Below, in pieces: positions 1 through 9,605 of a stretch of DNA of 64,000 bases (positions are counted from its first letter, which is position 1; each line of letters opens with the position of its first letter). Position numbers and translations under genes: made by a program. The notes under the pieces were generated by a model. The model searched no databases and had not been told where the DNA came from. It was given only the letters and a program-made list of their open reading frames with translations. Origin of the DNA: Candidatus Woesearchaeota archaeon (GTDB lineage Archaea > Nanobdellota > Nanobdellia > Woesearchaeales > UBA9642); the NCBI GenBank assembly GCA_026002815.1, contig BPGB01000002.1, positions 147,226 to 211,225 of the forward strand, in the 5' to 3' direction.

Positions 1-50
1 CTTCTATAATTAACCCTGGAACATTCTTTTTTATAAAGAATGCAATTTCA

Positions 51-1085
51 TTAATATTTGAAATATGGTGACTGTTCTGGTCGAACATCATATGTATTGG
101 CCTCTTTATCTTCACGTATTTGAATAAAAGATGGATGTCTTAATGTAAGACTTTTATCTTTTCCTATTTCTATATATTTGTTATTATCAAACTTATATTT
201 TGGCGTATCTGTTAACATTTCTTCAGAAAATTCTATTTCTATTATGTATTTAGGATGAACAAATACTTCTTCATTTGTTTCATATAATTTAATTTCTTGC
301 AATTTATTAAAAAAATTTAATCTATCGGTACGAGAAAATCCTGTTCCTACTTTTGAAGATAAACGAAAGTATCCATCTTTGTCAATGAAAGCTGTAATTA
401 GATAAGATATTTCTTTTTTAGGCCATGAAGGCATCTTTTTATTTCCAAAACCAATCACAACAAGATCTAATGTTGATTTATATTTTATTTTAATTGCTTT
501 CATAGAATTAAATTCTCGCACGACTATACCATCAAAACCCATTTGATCTTGATATTCTTTATAAACTTCAATAATTTTATTAAATGTACCAAAGTAAAAT
601 TTTGGTAAATGTACATGAGGTAAATCTTTTTTAAATATATTTAATAAATTAGTTATCGATTCAGAATATTTTGTTATCAATTTATTATTAATAAATAATA
701 TATCAAATATATAAAAATGAATTAATAATGCATTATTTTCTTTATCTGGTGTTTTGATAATTGATTGTGATTTATTAAATGGTAATATAGTATTATTAAC
801 TTTAGCAACCAACTCTCCTATTAAAATAATAGAATCTATTTTTTGTTTATTTAAAAACTCTAAAAGTTCAGTTTTGACTGGTATATCATTTTTAATAATT
901 CTTCCGGTTTTAGTTTGTAAGATTAAATCTTCACCCTTTTTATAAATTAATGCAGCTAACATTCCATCATATTTAGGCGCAATGATACATTTTTTATTAA
1001 ATTTTCTTTCATTACTTATGAAATCATTATATTTAATTTCTTTAAATTTTGTTATTTCTCTCCATAATTCAGGAAAATTTTTCAT
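51..1085 (-). CDS. ATP-dependent DNA ligase
   Basis: 344 aa. Covalent nucleotidyltransferase that seals nicks using ATP. Motif I KYDGM places the adenylated lysine at K38. Motif III-like LIGELV is around residues 88-93, motif IV DGIVVRE at 185-191 and motif V KIKYK at 199-203. An OB-fold-like C-terminal part follows (about 205-320). The length suits the small phage/bacterial ligases, without the N-terminal DNA-binding domain of large ligases. The start has a GAGGAT ribosome site. It lies just downstream of a LigD-polymerase-like gene on the same strand, 15 nt apart, so the pair may act together in end joining or gap repair as well as in replication. Family assignment is firm; the repair role is inference. 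Confidence 0.93.
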   Translation of the reverse strand: MKNFPELWREITKFKEIKYNDFISNERKFNKKCIIAPKYDGMLAALIYKKGEDLILQTKTGRIIKNDIPVKTELLEFLNKQKIDSIILIGELVAKVNNTILPFNKSQSIIKTPDKENNALLIHFYIFDILFINNKLITKYSESITNLLNIFKKDLPHVHLPKFYFGTFNKIIEVYKEYQDQMGFDGIVVREFNSMKAIKIKYKSTLDLVVIGFGNKKMPSWPKKEISYLITAFIDKDGYFRLSSKVGTGFSRTDRLNFFNKLQEIKLYETNEEVFVHPKYIIEIEFSEEMLTDTPKYKFDNNKYIEIGKDKSLTLRHPSFIQIREDKEANTYDVRPEQSPYFKY

Positions 1086-1100
1086 TTATTAAAATCCTCA

Positions 1101-1787
1101 TTATAAAATACGGGCATGATTTTGATTAAAAATACTCAGATCATTAATTGATACTTCCATACATTTTAATCCCCATATAGATAAACTTCCTTTTGTAATA
1201 TATCCACCTCTATATTTATTAGGAGATAAATCAAGATTAGGAACTCTAGTTGTTCTTTTATATTCAATTGTATATTTTGTATATAATTTGGCTTCGTTTA
1301 ATTTATAACGTAAATATTCTCTGATTTTATCAATAATAATAGGTTTTATAAAATTACAAACAATATGAAATGATTGTTTTCCTGAATATCGAATTTCGAC
1401 GGAATCGATTAATTCAAATTTTAATGCCTCTTCGTATACATCAAATGCGGCCAATTTAGCTTTTCTAAAATCATCTGTATCAATATCTATAATTCCAAAA
1501 GATTCTACTTTCTTCATTGTTGAATGAATAGACACAACTCTACCATGTATATAATCATCATATGTTTGAGGAGTTAATCTTATAAATTTGGTATTTTTAC
1601 CTTTTCGTTTAATGATAAATTTATTTAAATCTACTGCAATATAAAAAAAGAGGTCACGGTTTCGGACCTCTTCTAAGATATTTAATTTATTATTTTGATA
1701 ATAATTCCAGATATCTAGTTCTGTTAATCCTTTAGAATAAAATTTATTTTTTATAAGAACTGTATCCGGATGCTCTGGATAAGCCAT
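1101..1787 (-). CDS. Archaeo-eukaryotic primase / LigD polymerase-domain homologue
   Basis: 228 aa. Resembles the polymerase (PolDom) module of bacterial LigD, which adds nucleotides at broken ends. In a version starting 3 codons upstream, the metal-binding pair DID is at 104-106, YSGKQSFHIV carries the sxH motif at about 138-146, and NLDLSPNKYRGG supplies the third acidic residue near 189. The N-terminus (YPEHPDTVLI...TELDIWNYY) matches the typical LigD polymerase opening. I start at the ATG at 1787, ten nt after GGAG; the in-frame TTG at 1796 has the SD almost touching it. It sits directly before the ATP ligase gene. A LigD phosphoesterase domain is encoded separately at 51020. A replicative primase is encoded elsewhere (45682), so an end-repair role is more likely than replication priming. 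No Ku gene is visible here. Confidence 0.82.
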   Translation of the reverse strand: MAYPEHPDTVLIKNKFYSKGLTELDIWNYYQNNKLNILEEVRNRDLFFYIAVDLNKFIIKRKGKNTKFIRLTPQTYDDYIHGRVVSIHSTMKKVESFGIIDIDTDDFRKAKLAAFDVYEEALKFELIDSVEIRYSGKQSFHIVCNFIKPIIIDKIREYLRYKLNEAKLYTKYTIEYKRTTRVPNLDLSPNKYRGGYITKGSLSIWGLKCMEVSINDLSIFNQNHARIL

Positions 1788-1792
1788 AATAA

Positions 1793-2020
1793 TCAATCTC
1801 CATTAATTTTAATCCATTTATAATATACTCCCATTGCCCAAGAATACGTATAAAAAATAGAGAGGGCAAACATACCCCATTGTTGTTGGTGAAACGTTTC
1901 AAATAACCAAAAAGGTTGACTTAACATACCAAAAATATATCCCCACCGTGACCATTTTTCAGGTCTAGAAACAAACCAAATAGCTAAAGCACTAAAAACT
2001 AAAATCCCAGTCTGAATCAT
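1793..2020 (-). CDS. Small two-helix membrane protein
   Basis: 75 aa, rich in W, F and Y. One hydrophobic segment lies at about 3-17 and another at about 47-66, joined by an aromatic stretch (WGYIFGMLSQPFWLFET). No signal-peptidase site is seen. It lies between a methyltransferase gene and the primase-polymerase gene. Function not recognised; small membrane proteins of this shape are common in large phages. Confidence 0.7.
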   Translation of the reverse strand: MIQTGILVFSALAIWFVSRPEKWSRWGYIFGMLSQPFWLFETFHQQQWGMFALSIFYTYSWAMGVYYKWIKINGD

Positions 2021-2027
2021 TTTATCC

Positions 2028-2645
2028 TCACTTTCTGCGAATAATATATGTCATAATATTAGGTTGATTCATATCCCATCTATATCGAATAATATCTTCT
2101 GGTGTACCTTTATATAATAAAAGGTAATCATATGCCGTAATCCATTTTTCAAATGCTACATCATCAAAATACCAAATATGTTCATTTGGTCGGTAATGTC
2201 TCCACTCAGAATTAATTCCTTCTTTTGGAGGATGTGGAACACTAAAAAAGCCATATTCAAAATTTATTTTCCATAAATCATCAATATCTACAAAATGTTC
2301 AATAACATCAAATGCCAATAAAATATCCCATTTGATATTATAAACACTATTGGAATCAATTGTTGTATAAATAGAATCTAAAACATCAAAACCTTCAACT
2401 TTAATTCCTTTAGAATACCATGATGCCATTAAAATACCATTACCTGGACCTAATTCTAATATTTTAGATTTTCTAAGTTTTTCATATGGAACGAATGCTG
2501 AAAGTAATCCTAATCTAAGAAAGGCCATTTCAATATTTGTTTTACTATTACGAATTAAATAATTAACATCATATCGTTTATTCATTTTATCATAATCAAT
2601 ATCCGATTGATACCACATTCCAAATTCATTCTGTTTAAGCTGCAT
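2028..2645 (-). CDS. Class I SAM-dependent methyltransferase
   Basis: 205 aa. Motif I ILELGPGNG (about 62-70) is the SAM-binding glycine loop, followed by the acidic strand end VEGFDVLDS and motif IV-like WDILLAFDVIEHF. This is a Rossmann-fold methyltransferase of the UbiE/Methyltransf_11/23 type. It overlaps the GT9 glycosyltransferase by 11 nt and lies in a run of sugar-transfer genes, so a carbohydrate or surface-modifying substrate is plausible. No DNA-methylase NPPY/DPPY motif is present. The substrate is unknown. Confidence 0.8.
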   Translation of the reverse strand: MQLKQNEFGMWYQSDIDYDKMNKRYDVNYLIRNSKTNIEMAFLRLGLLSAFVPYEKLRKSKILELGPGNGILMASWYSKGIKVEGFDVLDSIYTTIDSNSVYNIKWDILLAFDVIEHFVDIDDLWKINFEYGFFSVPHPPKEGINSEWRHYRPNEHIWYFDDVAFEKWITAYDYLLLYKGTPEDIIRYRWDMNQPNIMTYIIRRK

Positions 2646-3876
2646 TTTCCATCTCCTTGTTTAATTCTAAGGCAATTTCAGCTTTTTCCAATAATTTTTC
2701 CATTTTAACTAAACATTCATTTATATCTAAATTAAAATAACAAGTTCTATCACATTCTTCCCATGCCATCTTAAAACATGGTCCACACTCCGCTTCTCCC
2801 ATGATTGATTCTGTATATAAATCAATCGGAGATTGACGAATCACTGGTGGATATGCCCCGTGAATATGGAAACATGGAACACGAACACTTGTACTAATTG
2901 GAATCATAGATGTGTCAGGACAAATAGCTGCTTTTGCCAAAAATGTTAAAGCAACTGAAAAATATATATTTTTTGAGTGCATTGAAAAATTAAAAACATT
3001 TTTATTGGATAATTTTTTAATAAATTGATCGTGAATATTTTTCATCGATGGTTCATCAGTAATTACAATTGGTAAATTAAACTTTTCTAATTCATTAATA
3101 AATGGAATCCAAAATTCATCAGGTGGCGTTCTATTTAAAGCAGAAGCCCGCTTTTGAATAATAATAAATTCTTTTTCTTTAATTCCCCATTCATCCAATA
3201 TAGATTTACAATATTGAATCGCATTATCATCTGGTTTCTGATAAGGCATTAAATCTTCTAAAGTTAAATCATTTAATCCCAACCATCTCGCAAATAGCTC
3301 ATATGCATTTAAATATTTAGATTCTAATGTTCTTTCAATTACACCCTCAAAAATTCCATGATAATCACTTTTAATTAAGGCATTTAAAGTAAATGGAAAA
3401 GTAATCACATTATCGACTGACTCCCATGATTGAACCATTAAATGAAAGGATGGTCGTGTGGCAAAAATAATTTTAGAATTTGGATACCTTCTCTTAATAA
3501 TATTAATTGCGGGCTGTATATAAATTAAATCTCCAATACCACCTAATCTTGAAATTAAAAGATATTTTCCATTAACATCCTCACCATTATATGGTCTATA
3601 AAGTTTTTCAAAAGATTTTTTTGATTGACGTACGAATTTAATTTTTTTCTCTTCTTCATCTCTCTTTAAAGAATAATAAATTCCAGTGGGGACAACATAA
3701 TCTTTACCTTTATAAAAGATATATTTATCAATATTATTGATATAAAATTGAAAATCTCGGATAGAATTTACAACCGTATATGACGGAACAAATTTTTCTC
3801 TATAGAGAGAAAGAGGAACCATATATCCAATTTTTGATAACTCATTCATAACGTGTTCTTTAATATAATTCTCCAT
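2635..3876 (-). CDS. Glycosyltransferase family 9 (heptosyltransferase-like)
   Basis: 413 aa. The N-terminal Rossmann domain begins about residue 105 with LLISRLGGIGDLIYIQPAI, the classic GT9 opening. The C-terminal nucleotide-sugar domain carries PDTSMIPISTSVRVPCFHIHG, equivalent to the GT9 donor-binding loop. A cysteine-rich tail (ECGPC..., CDRTC) resembles that of LPS heptosyltransferases. About 100 extra N-terminal residues are unassigned. Located between the methyltransferase and the PAAR protein. Phage GT9 enzymes may decorate virion proteins, or DNA through modified bases; which applies here is unknown. Confidence 0.85.
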   Translation of the reverse strand: MENYIKEHVMNELSKIGYMVPLSLYREKFVPSYTVVNSIRDFQFYINNIDKYIFYKGKDYVVPTGIYYSLKRDEEEKKIKFVRQSKKSFEKLYRPYNGEDVNGKYLLISRLGGIGDLIYIQPAINIIKRRYPNSKIIFATRPSFHLMVQSWESVDNVITFPFTLNALIKSDYHGIFEGVIERTLESKYLNAYELFARWLGLNDLTLEDLMPYQKPDDNAIQYCKSILDEWGIKEKEFIIIQKRASALNRTPPDEFWIPFINELEKFNLPIVITDEPSMKNIHDQFIKKLSNKNVFNFSMHSKNIYFSVALTFLAKAAICPDTSMIPISTSVRVPCFHIHGAYPPVIRQSPIDLYTESIMGEAECGPCFKMAWEECDRTCYFNLDINECLVKMEKLLEKAEIALELNKEMENAA

Positions 3877-3900
3877 TAAACATCTCCTTTTTTTAAAAAT

Positions 3901-4200
3901 TTAACCGCTAATAACAGTTCCCGATCCTGTGATTATTTTACCATTTAAAGAGGATGATAAAACTAAACTTCCGACCATCGCACATGGCATACCATCAACT
4001 ATATGAGTTGATGATCCTGTAATAATTTTTCCAGTATGACCGCATGTTGCTTGAACTGTATCTCCAATTCTAGCGGTAGGCATTCCTTCTGTCAATACAG
4101 ATCCAGACCCCGTAATAATTGTTCCTGTGACAGTCAAAGGGCTTTTATGACTATAGCATATTCCTTGAAATTGAGATCCTAATGTGGCAACTTGAGGCAT
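3901..4200 (-). CDS. PAAR-domain tail spike tip protein
   Basis: 99 aa. Forms the sharp cone capping a membrane-piercing tail spike. It shows repeated turns typical of PAAR: ITGSGSVLTEGMPTARIGD, then ITGSSTHIVDGMPCAMVG, then ITGSGTVISG, with C and H residues (CYSH, CGH, MPC) positioned to bind the apical metal. The length matches stand-alone PAAR proteins. A gp5-like spike is encoded far away at 62003. Three nt separate it from the next gene. Confidence 0.9.
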   Translation of the reverse strand: MPQVATLGSQFQGICYSHKSPLTVTGTIITGSGSVLTEGMPTARIGDTVQATCGHTGKIITGSSTHIVDGMPCAMVGSLVLSSSLNGKIITGSGTVISG

Positions 4201-4202
4201 TG

Positions 4203-4829
4203 TTAAGATACCACCTTATTTTCAAATTGATCTACAAAAGATTGTAATTTTGTATTTTCAGTTTCTAATTGTGTAATTAATTCTTGCTTTTTTGTAATAT
4301 TTGCATCTATTCCATATGTTCCATTTTGATCAATCGGATGAGTAATTTGATCATATGTCAAATTCCATTCATTCATAGCATTTAACAATGTTTGATTATT
4401 ATCCCATCCTGGACCAGATCCACCATTATATGCATAACCAACAACTTGTGTAGTTCCCCCTCCTCCTTCGCCTCCTGTATCAACATCTCTAACAATCGCC
4501 CATTTATCCACTTGACTTTTAGAAGTAGTTCCACCAAAAGTTGAAGTTTTGTCATAATAAACATAATCTATATACCATACATTAACTCCTTCTGTCGCAT
4601 CATGAGTATTATTCCAATCTATATTCATTTGATCTCTTATATTTTGAAGTTCAGTTTGAATCTCATTTTCATTAGGAATCATAACTTGATTTACCAATTC
4701 ATCTCTTTTATTTTGTAACTCTTCAATTTCTGTATTTAATTTATAAATAGATTGTGAATTTAATTTTATTTTTTCTTTATATTCATTTACCATATTTACT
4801 ATAGTTGAACTAGTTATTGTTGAAGGCAT
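4203..4829 (-). CDS. Coiled-coil putative virion protein
   Basis: 208 aa. Predicted coiled coils at both ends (about 10-50 and 172-205). Between them is a glycine-rich linker (TGGEGGGGTTQ, GGSGPGWDN) and a tryptophan-bearing segment (NVWYIDYVYYDK). The layout suggests a trimeric virion or tail-fibre-associated protein. It overlaps the Nudix gene's 3' end by 16 nt and is followed by the PAAR gene. No family recognised. Confidence 0.6.
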   Translation of the reverse strand: MPSTITSSTIVNMVNEYKEKIKLNSQSIYKLNTEIEELQNKRDELVNQVMIPNENEIQTELQNIRDQMNIDWNNTHDATEGVNVWYIDYVYYDKTSTFGGTTSKSQVDKWAIVRDVDTGGEGGGGTTQVVGYAYNGGSGPGWDNNQTLLNAMNEWNLTYDQITHPIDQNGTYGIDANITKKQELITQLETENTKLQSFVDQFENKVVS

Positions 4830-5245
4830 TTATGAAGATACTCCGATTCTTCAAAAATTTTTTTTATGATTGGTTTTAATAAAGGATCTATTTGATATTT
4901 TTCTAATTCATTATATGAAAGCCAATAATAAGTGATGTGTTCTTCGCTTAATTGTATATTAAAATCTTCAGATATAGTTATTACGTATGTATATAAAAAA
5001 TATGAATCGTTTAATTTTAAACGGCCCATAAAACATTTCTTATATGAAGATAAATCTAATTTTAATCCAATTTCTTCAAAAACTTCTCTTTCTAAACATT
5101 TTATAAATGTTTCAGAAAATTTTAATTTACCTTTAATAAATTCCCAATAGTTTCCAAAACGTACATTAGGGCTTCGCTGAAGGATCAATATTTTCGGTAT
5201 ACCATTTATAACTTTTAGGATAACTAAGCCAATGACGTTTACCAT
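4814..5245 (-). CDS. Nudix hydrolase
   Basis: 143 aa. A perfect Nudix box (G-x5-E-x7-REVFEEIG) binds Mg2+ for hydrolysis of a nucleoside diphosphate linked to X. It is preceded by the expected first strand VIGLVILKVINGIPKILILQ. I start at the ATG at 5245, preceded by AAGGA at a 9-nt spacing. That places the first 80 nt inside the 3' end of the upstream GT2 gene in another frame. Both readings look real: the GT2 paralogue aligns through this segment and the Nudix strand is needed for the fold. The longer frame extending to 5389 is a shadow of the GT2 gene. The substrate is unknown. Confidence 0.8.
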   Translation of the reverse strand: MVNVIGLVILKVINGIPKILILQRSPNVRFGNYWEFIKGKLKFSETFIKCLEREVFEEIGLKLDLSSYKKCFMGRLKLNDSYFLYTYVITISEDFNIQLSEEHITYYWLSYNELEKYQIDPLLKPIIKKIFEESEYLHKCLQQ

Positions 5246-5870
5246 TTTCAAAATTCCTTGCCAAAAAAACGTGTTTAATAAAATCGGCGGCATGAAGATT
5301 ATAACTAATTGCTTCGGGACTATTATGTATATTATTTGAATGATGTCTCCAATAATATCCAATTTCAGGATATGTAAGCCAAATACCATTTAATATAATT
5401 AACTGTTCTAAAATAAAATCTGCACGGTATTTCCAATTTTTAATTTCATCTAAATATTTTTCGACATATTCTCTTTTCATAATAATACAATTATTTGGAA
5501 TCGTTTCAAACTTTATATCAAAACGTTTCCATTTTTTTCTATAATTTGAAGAGTAGCCTTTATGTGTTCCATCTTCATTAACTACTTCTTCCCATGCATA
5601 TATTCCACAAATATTTTCTGTAGTATCGTAATTTTCCATAAATTCTAACATTTTATCATAAATACCTGGTACAACATAATCATCAGGGTCTATTTTTGAT
5701 ACATATTTACTTGTTCCTTTTTTATACCCATCATAGCGACCTTTACCGATATGTTTTTCATAACCATCAACAATATAAATATTTATATTTTTATTTGTTT
5801 CTAATGATTTCAAACATTGTTCAAAATATTTTTGATTTACATTATATTTTATAATATGTACATCAATCAT
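5166..5870 (-). CDS. Glycosyltransferase family 2 (copy 1)
   Basis: 234 aa. Inverting GT-A enzyme: MIDVHIIKYN opening, sugar-nucleotide segment GYEKHIGKGRYDGYKKGT and metal motif KIDPDDY at about 76-82. The start at 5870 is chosen because the tandem copy begins with the same MIDVHII and a strong GGAGGAG precedes it; an upstream in-frame start at 5912 lies within the neighbour. The 3' end overlaps the Nudix gene by 80 nt. Probably modifies a surface or virion glycan with its paralogue. Confidence 0.85.
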   Translation of the reverse strand: MIDVHIIKYNVNQKYFEQCLKSLETNKNINIYIVDGYEKHIGKGRYDGYKKGTSKYVSKIDPDDYVVPGIYDKMLEFMENYDTTENICGIYAWEEVVNEDGTHKGYSSNYRKKWKRFDIKFETIPNNCIIMKREYVEKYLDEIKNWKYRADFILEQLIILNGIWLTYPEIGYYWRHHSNNIHNSPEAISYNLHAADFIKHVFLARNFENGKRHWLSYPKSYKWYTENIDPSAKP

Positions 5871-5871
5871 T

Positions 5872-6567
5872 TTATTTCTCCTCCCACTTTTCTCGTAAAT
5901 ACCATTTGGCATTTTTCGGATTTTTTAACCAATTTTCTTTACCTAAATTAAAATCTTTCATATTAAATATTTCTTGAATAAAAGAATAGGATTTTCTTGT
6001 ATATTCGTGAGTATGATTTTGTTTATGTGTATTTTCTGCATGAATTCTCCAATTATAACCAACTTTAGGATATAATATCCAATCTCCATTTAAACTTATC
6101 AAATTTCTTAAAATATATTCAGATCTATATCTCCAATTTTTAATTTCATCTAAATATTTTTCAACATATTCTCGTTTCATAACACAAACATGATGAGGAA
6201 CCCATGAACTTTTAATATCAAATTTTTTCCATTCCTTATTAATAGAAATATTATATGCTATATGATTTCCAATTTCATTTATTTTTCGTTCATACGTATA
6301 TATTCCACAGAAATTATTTAAATTTTTATTTTTTATAAAATATAAAATTTCATCAAAAATATTTGGTTCTGGATAATCATCTGGATCGACAAATGCAACA
6401 TATTCATTCGATCCTTTTTGAAATCCTTCATATCGACCTAATCCTATATTATTTTTATAACCATATAAAAAATGTAATGCAATATTTTTATTTGTTTTTA
6501 AAGAGTTTAAACATTCATCAAAATAATTTTGCTTTATATTATATAAAATAATATGGACATCAATCAT
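5872..6567 (-). CDS. Glycosyltransferase family 2 (copy 2)
   Basis: 231 aa. Tandem paralogue of the next gene. It has MIDVHIILYN, then GYKNNIGLGRYEGFQKGS and the metal-binding FVDPDDY near residue 77. The conserved MKREYVEKYLDEIKNW block (about 129-144) is nearly identical in both copies. The gap to copy 1 is one nt. It directly follows the large fibre gene, so fibre glycosylation is a fair guess. Confidence 0.85.
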   Translation of the reverse strand: MIDVHIILYNIKQNYFDECLNSLKTNKNIALHFLYGYKNNIGLGRYEGFQKGSNEYVAFVDPDDYPEPNIFDEILYFIKNKNLNNFCGIYTYERKINEIGNHIAYNISINKEWKKFDIKSSWVPHHVCVMKREYVEKYLDEIKNWRYRSEYILRNLISLNGDWILYPKVGYNWRIHAENTHKQNHTHEYTRKSYSFIQEIFNMKDFNLGKENWLKNPKNAKWYLREKWEEK

Positions 6568-6569
6568 TT

Positions 6570-9500
6570 TTATTTTACAAAAACTCTAAAAGCTCTTTCA
6601 TCTGAAACAGTCCCATCAGATACTTGAACCGTAAAATTATAGTATGTATTTATAATTGGTGACGTAATTGTTAATAATCCTGAAGAAGAAACACTAACTT
6701 CTGGAGGACCGGATAATAAAGTATATGTTAAAGAATTTGTTCCATTATAATATGAAGTTAAATTATATTGAATATTACCATTTGTATCTGTTATTAATTC
6801 TTCTGGTAAATTATATAATTTTAAGATTGTATCCGTTGTAGTATAAGTTAAAATTGGAACAATACCTGAATACATTTCCGCTATAATTGATTGTGGAAAA
6901 CCACCATTTGTGTATTTAATTATAGAATTAATTGTATAAATATTCTTATTTATATAATCTAAAACTTTTTTATTTCCGTAATATTCAAATAAAATATATT
7001 GATTGCTATTATCTTCATTAATTTCATACCATGTAAATACTAAAGAATTAGTATTTAAATTTATAGAAAATGTTTCGTTTAATGTATTAAAATCATTAAA
7101 TGAAATATATCCTTGTGGGTCTGTAATATAAAAATCAGGTTCTCTAATTGTAATATGTGATGCTGTATATGTATGAGGTGAAAGAGGATGAGATAATGTT
7201 ATAGTATCTATTAAATTAAAATTAATGGGATCATATTTTTTAATGATAGAATCTCCACCAGAAGTATTTCTAATTACAATATATAAATTTCCAGAAGAAT
7301 CTACATTTGAATGTACAGCAAAAGCATCTATGCTATTATAATATATTATTTCTAAATCTGTGTTCATTTTAATGACTCTATAATCATAACTTGTATAATC
7401 ATACATCCAACAATAAAGAATAAAATATCCATCAACGTAATTAACACCTATATAATCTCTAATTATATTTGGTTCATTAACAAATCTATTTTGTTTATAT
7501 AATAAATTAAATTCAGAATCAAAAACATGGATCATTATTAAATAATAAGTTCTAGAAAAAACATAAATAATATTATCAATTTGAAAAATATTAAAATAAG
7601 TAATAGAATCATTTAAAAATTCATAATTTTCATTATTTTTAATAATATATTTTAAAGTTGGTCTTGAGAAGGTATTTTCATATACATAAACGATTTCTTT
7701 AACTGCATCATACGAAACATAATACGGCCAATTTGAGACATGATTGAATAAACGAGCAAATTGATCGTCATTATGAATACCAATATCACCATAACTTTCA
7801 ATAAATGTTAATGTATTTTTATCTACTTTATAATACATTGTATCATCAATAACATATAAATAATTATCATTTTGATCAGAAAAGATTGCAATTGGAAGAT
7901 GTTGTTTATGATTAATTATGAAAGTATTAGATAAAAGTAAATTCATATCAAAATCATATTTTTTAACTGTAACATTTTCAAACGATCGTGCAAACGAATA
8001 AATATAATCCTCATCTACGTAAATAGAACCATTAGAGAAACTATCGATAGAATATTTTTGAATTAAATTATTTGTATTTTTATCTATTTTGTAAATATAA
8101 GTAATTGATTGATCATCATAATCTAATGTTATTAAAAATATATAAAGATTTGTAACAAAAACAGTCGGTATATATTTATTTTTATCTAATTCATTATTAT
8201 CAGATATATACAATAATTCTTCTGTAGTAAAATCAGAAGATTTATATAGGTAAACTTTATAATTGCCAAAAGAAGATGTATCTTGCCTTATATAAAAAAA
8301 GTTATCAGAAGAGGAATCATAAAAAGCTATTTTTGGTAAAAAGTATATATTATCAGAAATTATATTGGTTATGTTATTAGTTGTAACATCTAGTTTTTTA
8401 ATATATTTTTTTGATCCTGGCAAATTTTCTCTAGATACATAATATAAATATGGATATTTAAATCCTATAATACTTATAATATCATGATTTTTTATATTTT
8501 TATTAAGTTTTCTATAAAGATCCACTTTTTGATTTTGAATATTCATTAAACCACTATACCAATCGTTAGTTATATCTTCTCTAACAATAACTTTATATAA
8601 ATCAGAACTATCAAAAGAGAAAGCTAAGAAATTAGAATCCATAACTGATACTTGAAAACTTTGTTGATCATAAATATTTGGATCATCTGCATCTTCAACT
8701 TTAACAGTAACCATATATGTTTTATTACTTTCATTTAAAGTTGGAATGATTGTTATTTTTCCGGTAGAATCAATTGAAATAGATTCTAATGATGTTGAAT
8801 CATTAATTTCAGAAGATGAAATTGAATAATTTAAATTCAATATATTATTTGATTTTGTTACTGTAGTTTGATAGGTAAAAGTTTTATTAACTTCTATAAA
8901 TTGATTATAAATAGGATATAAATCTAATTGAACGACATCAATATTAAATGTTGTAAAATTTGTTGCATCAAATAGATCTTTTACAGTTACTGTGACCGTA
9001 TTTAAATAATCAATTTCATCATAGATTGGTCGAAATATAATTAATCCGGTAGAATCAATTGAAATATCTGGACCATAAGGTTCACCATAATCATAATCAA
9101 ATCCATACTCCACACTATTTTCTAATTTTATAGAATATATAATTGAATCACCATCCGGATCATATGCGTTTGTCTGATATGTAAATACATCTGTATATTT
9201 AATTTTTTGGTTCGGAATTGAATTAATTACAGGGGGATTATTATAAATAATTAAATTAAAATCAGTTGTTGCAATATTTCCGCTAGAATCTGTGACTCGT
9301 ACCTGTATTTGATGGGTTGCGTCATCGTAATTTGATGTATCATTAATAATACCTGTCGGATCAATATCATAGACAGATGGTTGATATGTTATTAGCCCTG
9401 TTGAATCAACATTAATTGTGTTTGTTAAACTTGTAGAATCCGCAAAATATTCTACAATATCATTATTGGGATCTGTTGCTTGAATTTGATACGTAAAAGT

Positions 9501-9605
9501 TGTTCCTACATGAACAGATTGTGTCGGAATTGGTAAAATTTCTGGTTTAGGTGATAAAATCTGAATGTTAAATGTTTCAGTTTCAAATAATCCTTCTTCC
9601 TTCAT
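6570..9605 (-). CDS. Cadherin/Ig-like repeat fibre, C-terminal part of a split gene
   Basis: 1011 aa open frame. Residues 1 to about 330 are tandem cadherin-like or putative-Ig domains, each ending in 'I-PNQ/F-TYQ' and 'S-D-STGLI-YQP' patterns. The middle (about 330-880) is a beta-propeller-like region of repeated 'YIY-ID-NT' blades. A last Ig-like domain ends FTVQVSDGTVSDERAFRVFV. The start methionine at 9605 falls inside a domain whose first strands are read in the upstream frame, so this is very probably a continuation of 9583-10284 after a +1 shift. Likely a tail fibre or adhesin. Confidence 0.75.
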   Translation of the reverse strand: MKEEGLFETETFNIQILSPKPEILPIPTQSVHVGTTFTYQIQATDPNNDIVEYFADSTSLTNTINVDSTGLITYQPSVYDIDPTGIINDTSNYDDATHQIQVRVTDSSGNIATTDFNLIIYNNPPVINSIPNQKIKYTDVFTYQTNAYDPDGDSIIYSIKLENSVEYGFDYDYGEPYGPDISIDSTGLIIFRPIYDEIDYLNTVTVTVKDLFDATNFTTFNIDVVQLDLYPIYNQFIEVNKTFTYQTTVTKSNNILNLNYSISSSEINDSTSLESISIDSTGKITIIPTLNESNKTYMVTVKVEDADDPNIYDQQSFQVSVMDSNFLAFSFDSSDLYKVIVREDITNDWYSGLMNIQNQKVDLYRKLNKNIKNHDIISIIGFKYPYLYYVSRENLPGSKKYIKKLDVTTNNITNIISDNIYFLPKIAFYDSSSDNFFYIRQDTSSFGNYKVYLYKSSDFTTEELLYISDNNELDKNKYIPTVFVTNLYIFLITLDYDDQSITYIYKIDKNTNNLIQKYSIDSFSNGSIYVDEDYIYSFARSFENVTVKKYDFDMNLLLSNTFIINHKQHLPIAIFSDQNDNYLYVIDDTMYYKVDKNTLTFIESYGDIGIHNDDQFARLFNHVSNWPYYVSYDAVKEIVYVYENTFSRPTLKYIIKNNENYEFLNDSITYFNIFQIDNIIYVFSRTYYLIMIHVFDSEFNLLYKQNRFVNEPNIIRDYIGVNYVDGYFILYCWMYDYTSYDYRVIKMNTDLEIIYYNSIDAFAVHSNVDSSGNLYIVIRNTSGGDSIIKKYDPINFNLIDTITLSHPLSPHTYTASHITIREPDFYITDPQGYISFNDFNTLNETFSINLNTNSLVFTWYEINEDNSNQYILFEYYGNKKVLDYINKNIYTINSIIKYTNGGFPQSIIAEMYSGIVPILTYTTTDTILKLYNLPEELITDTNGNIQYNLTSYYNGTNSLTYTLLSGPPEVSVSSSGLLTITSPIINTYYNFTVQVSDGTVSDERAFRVFVK

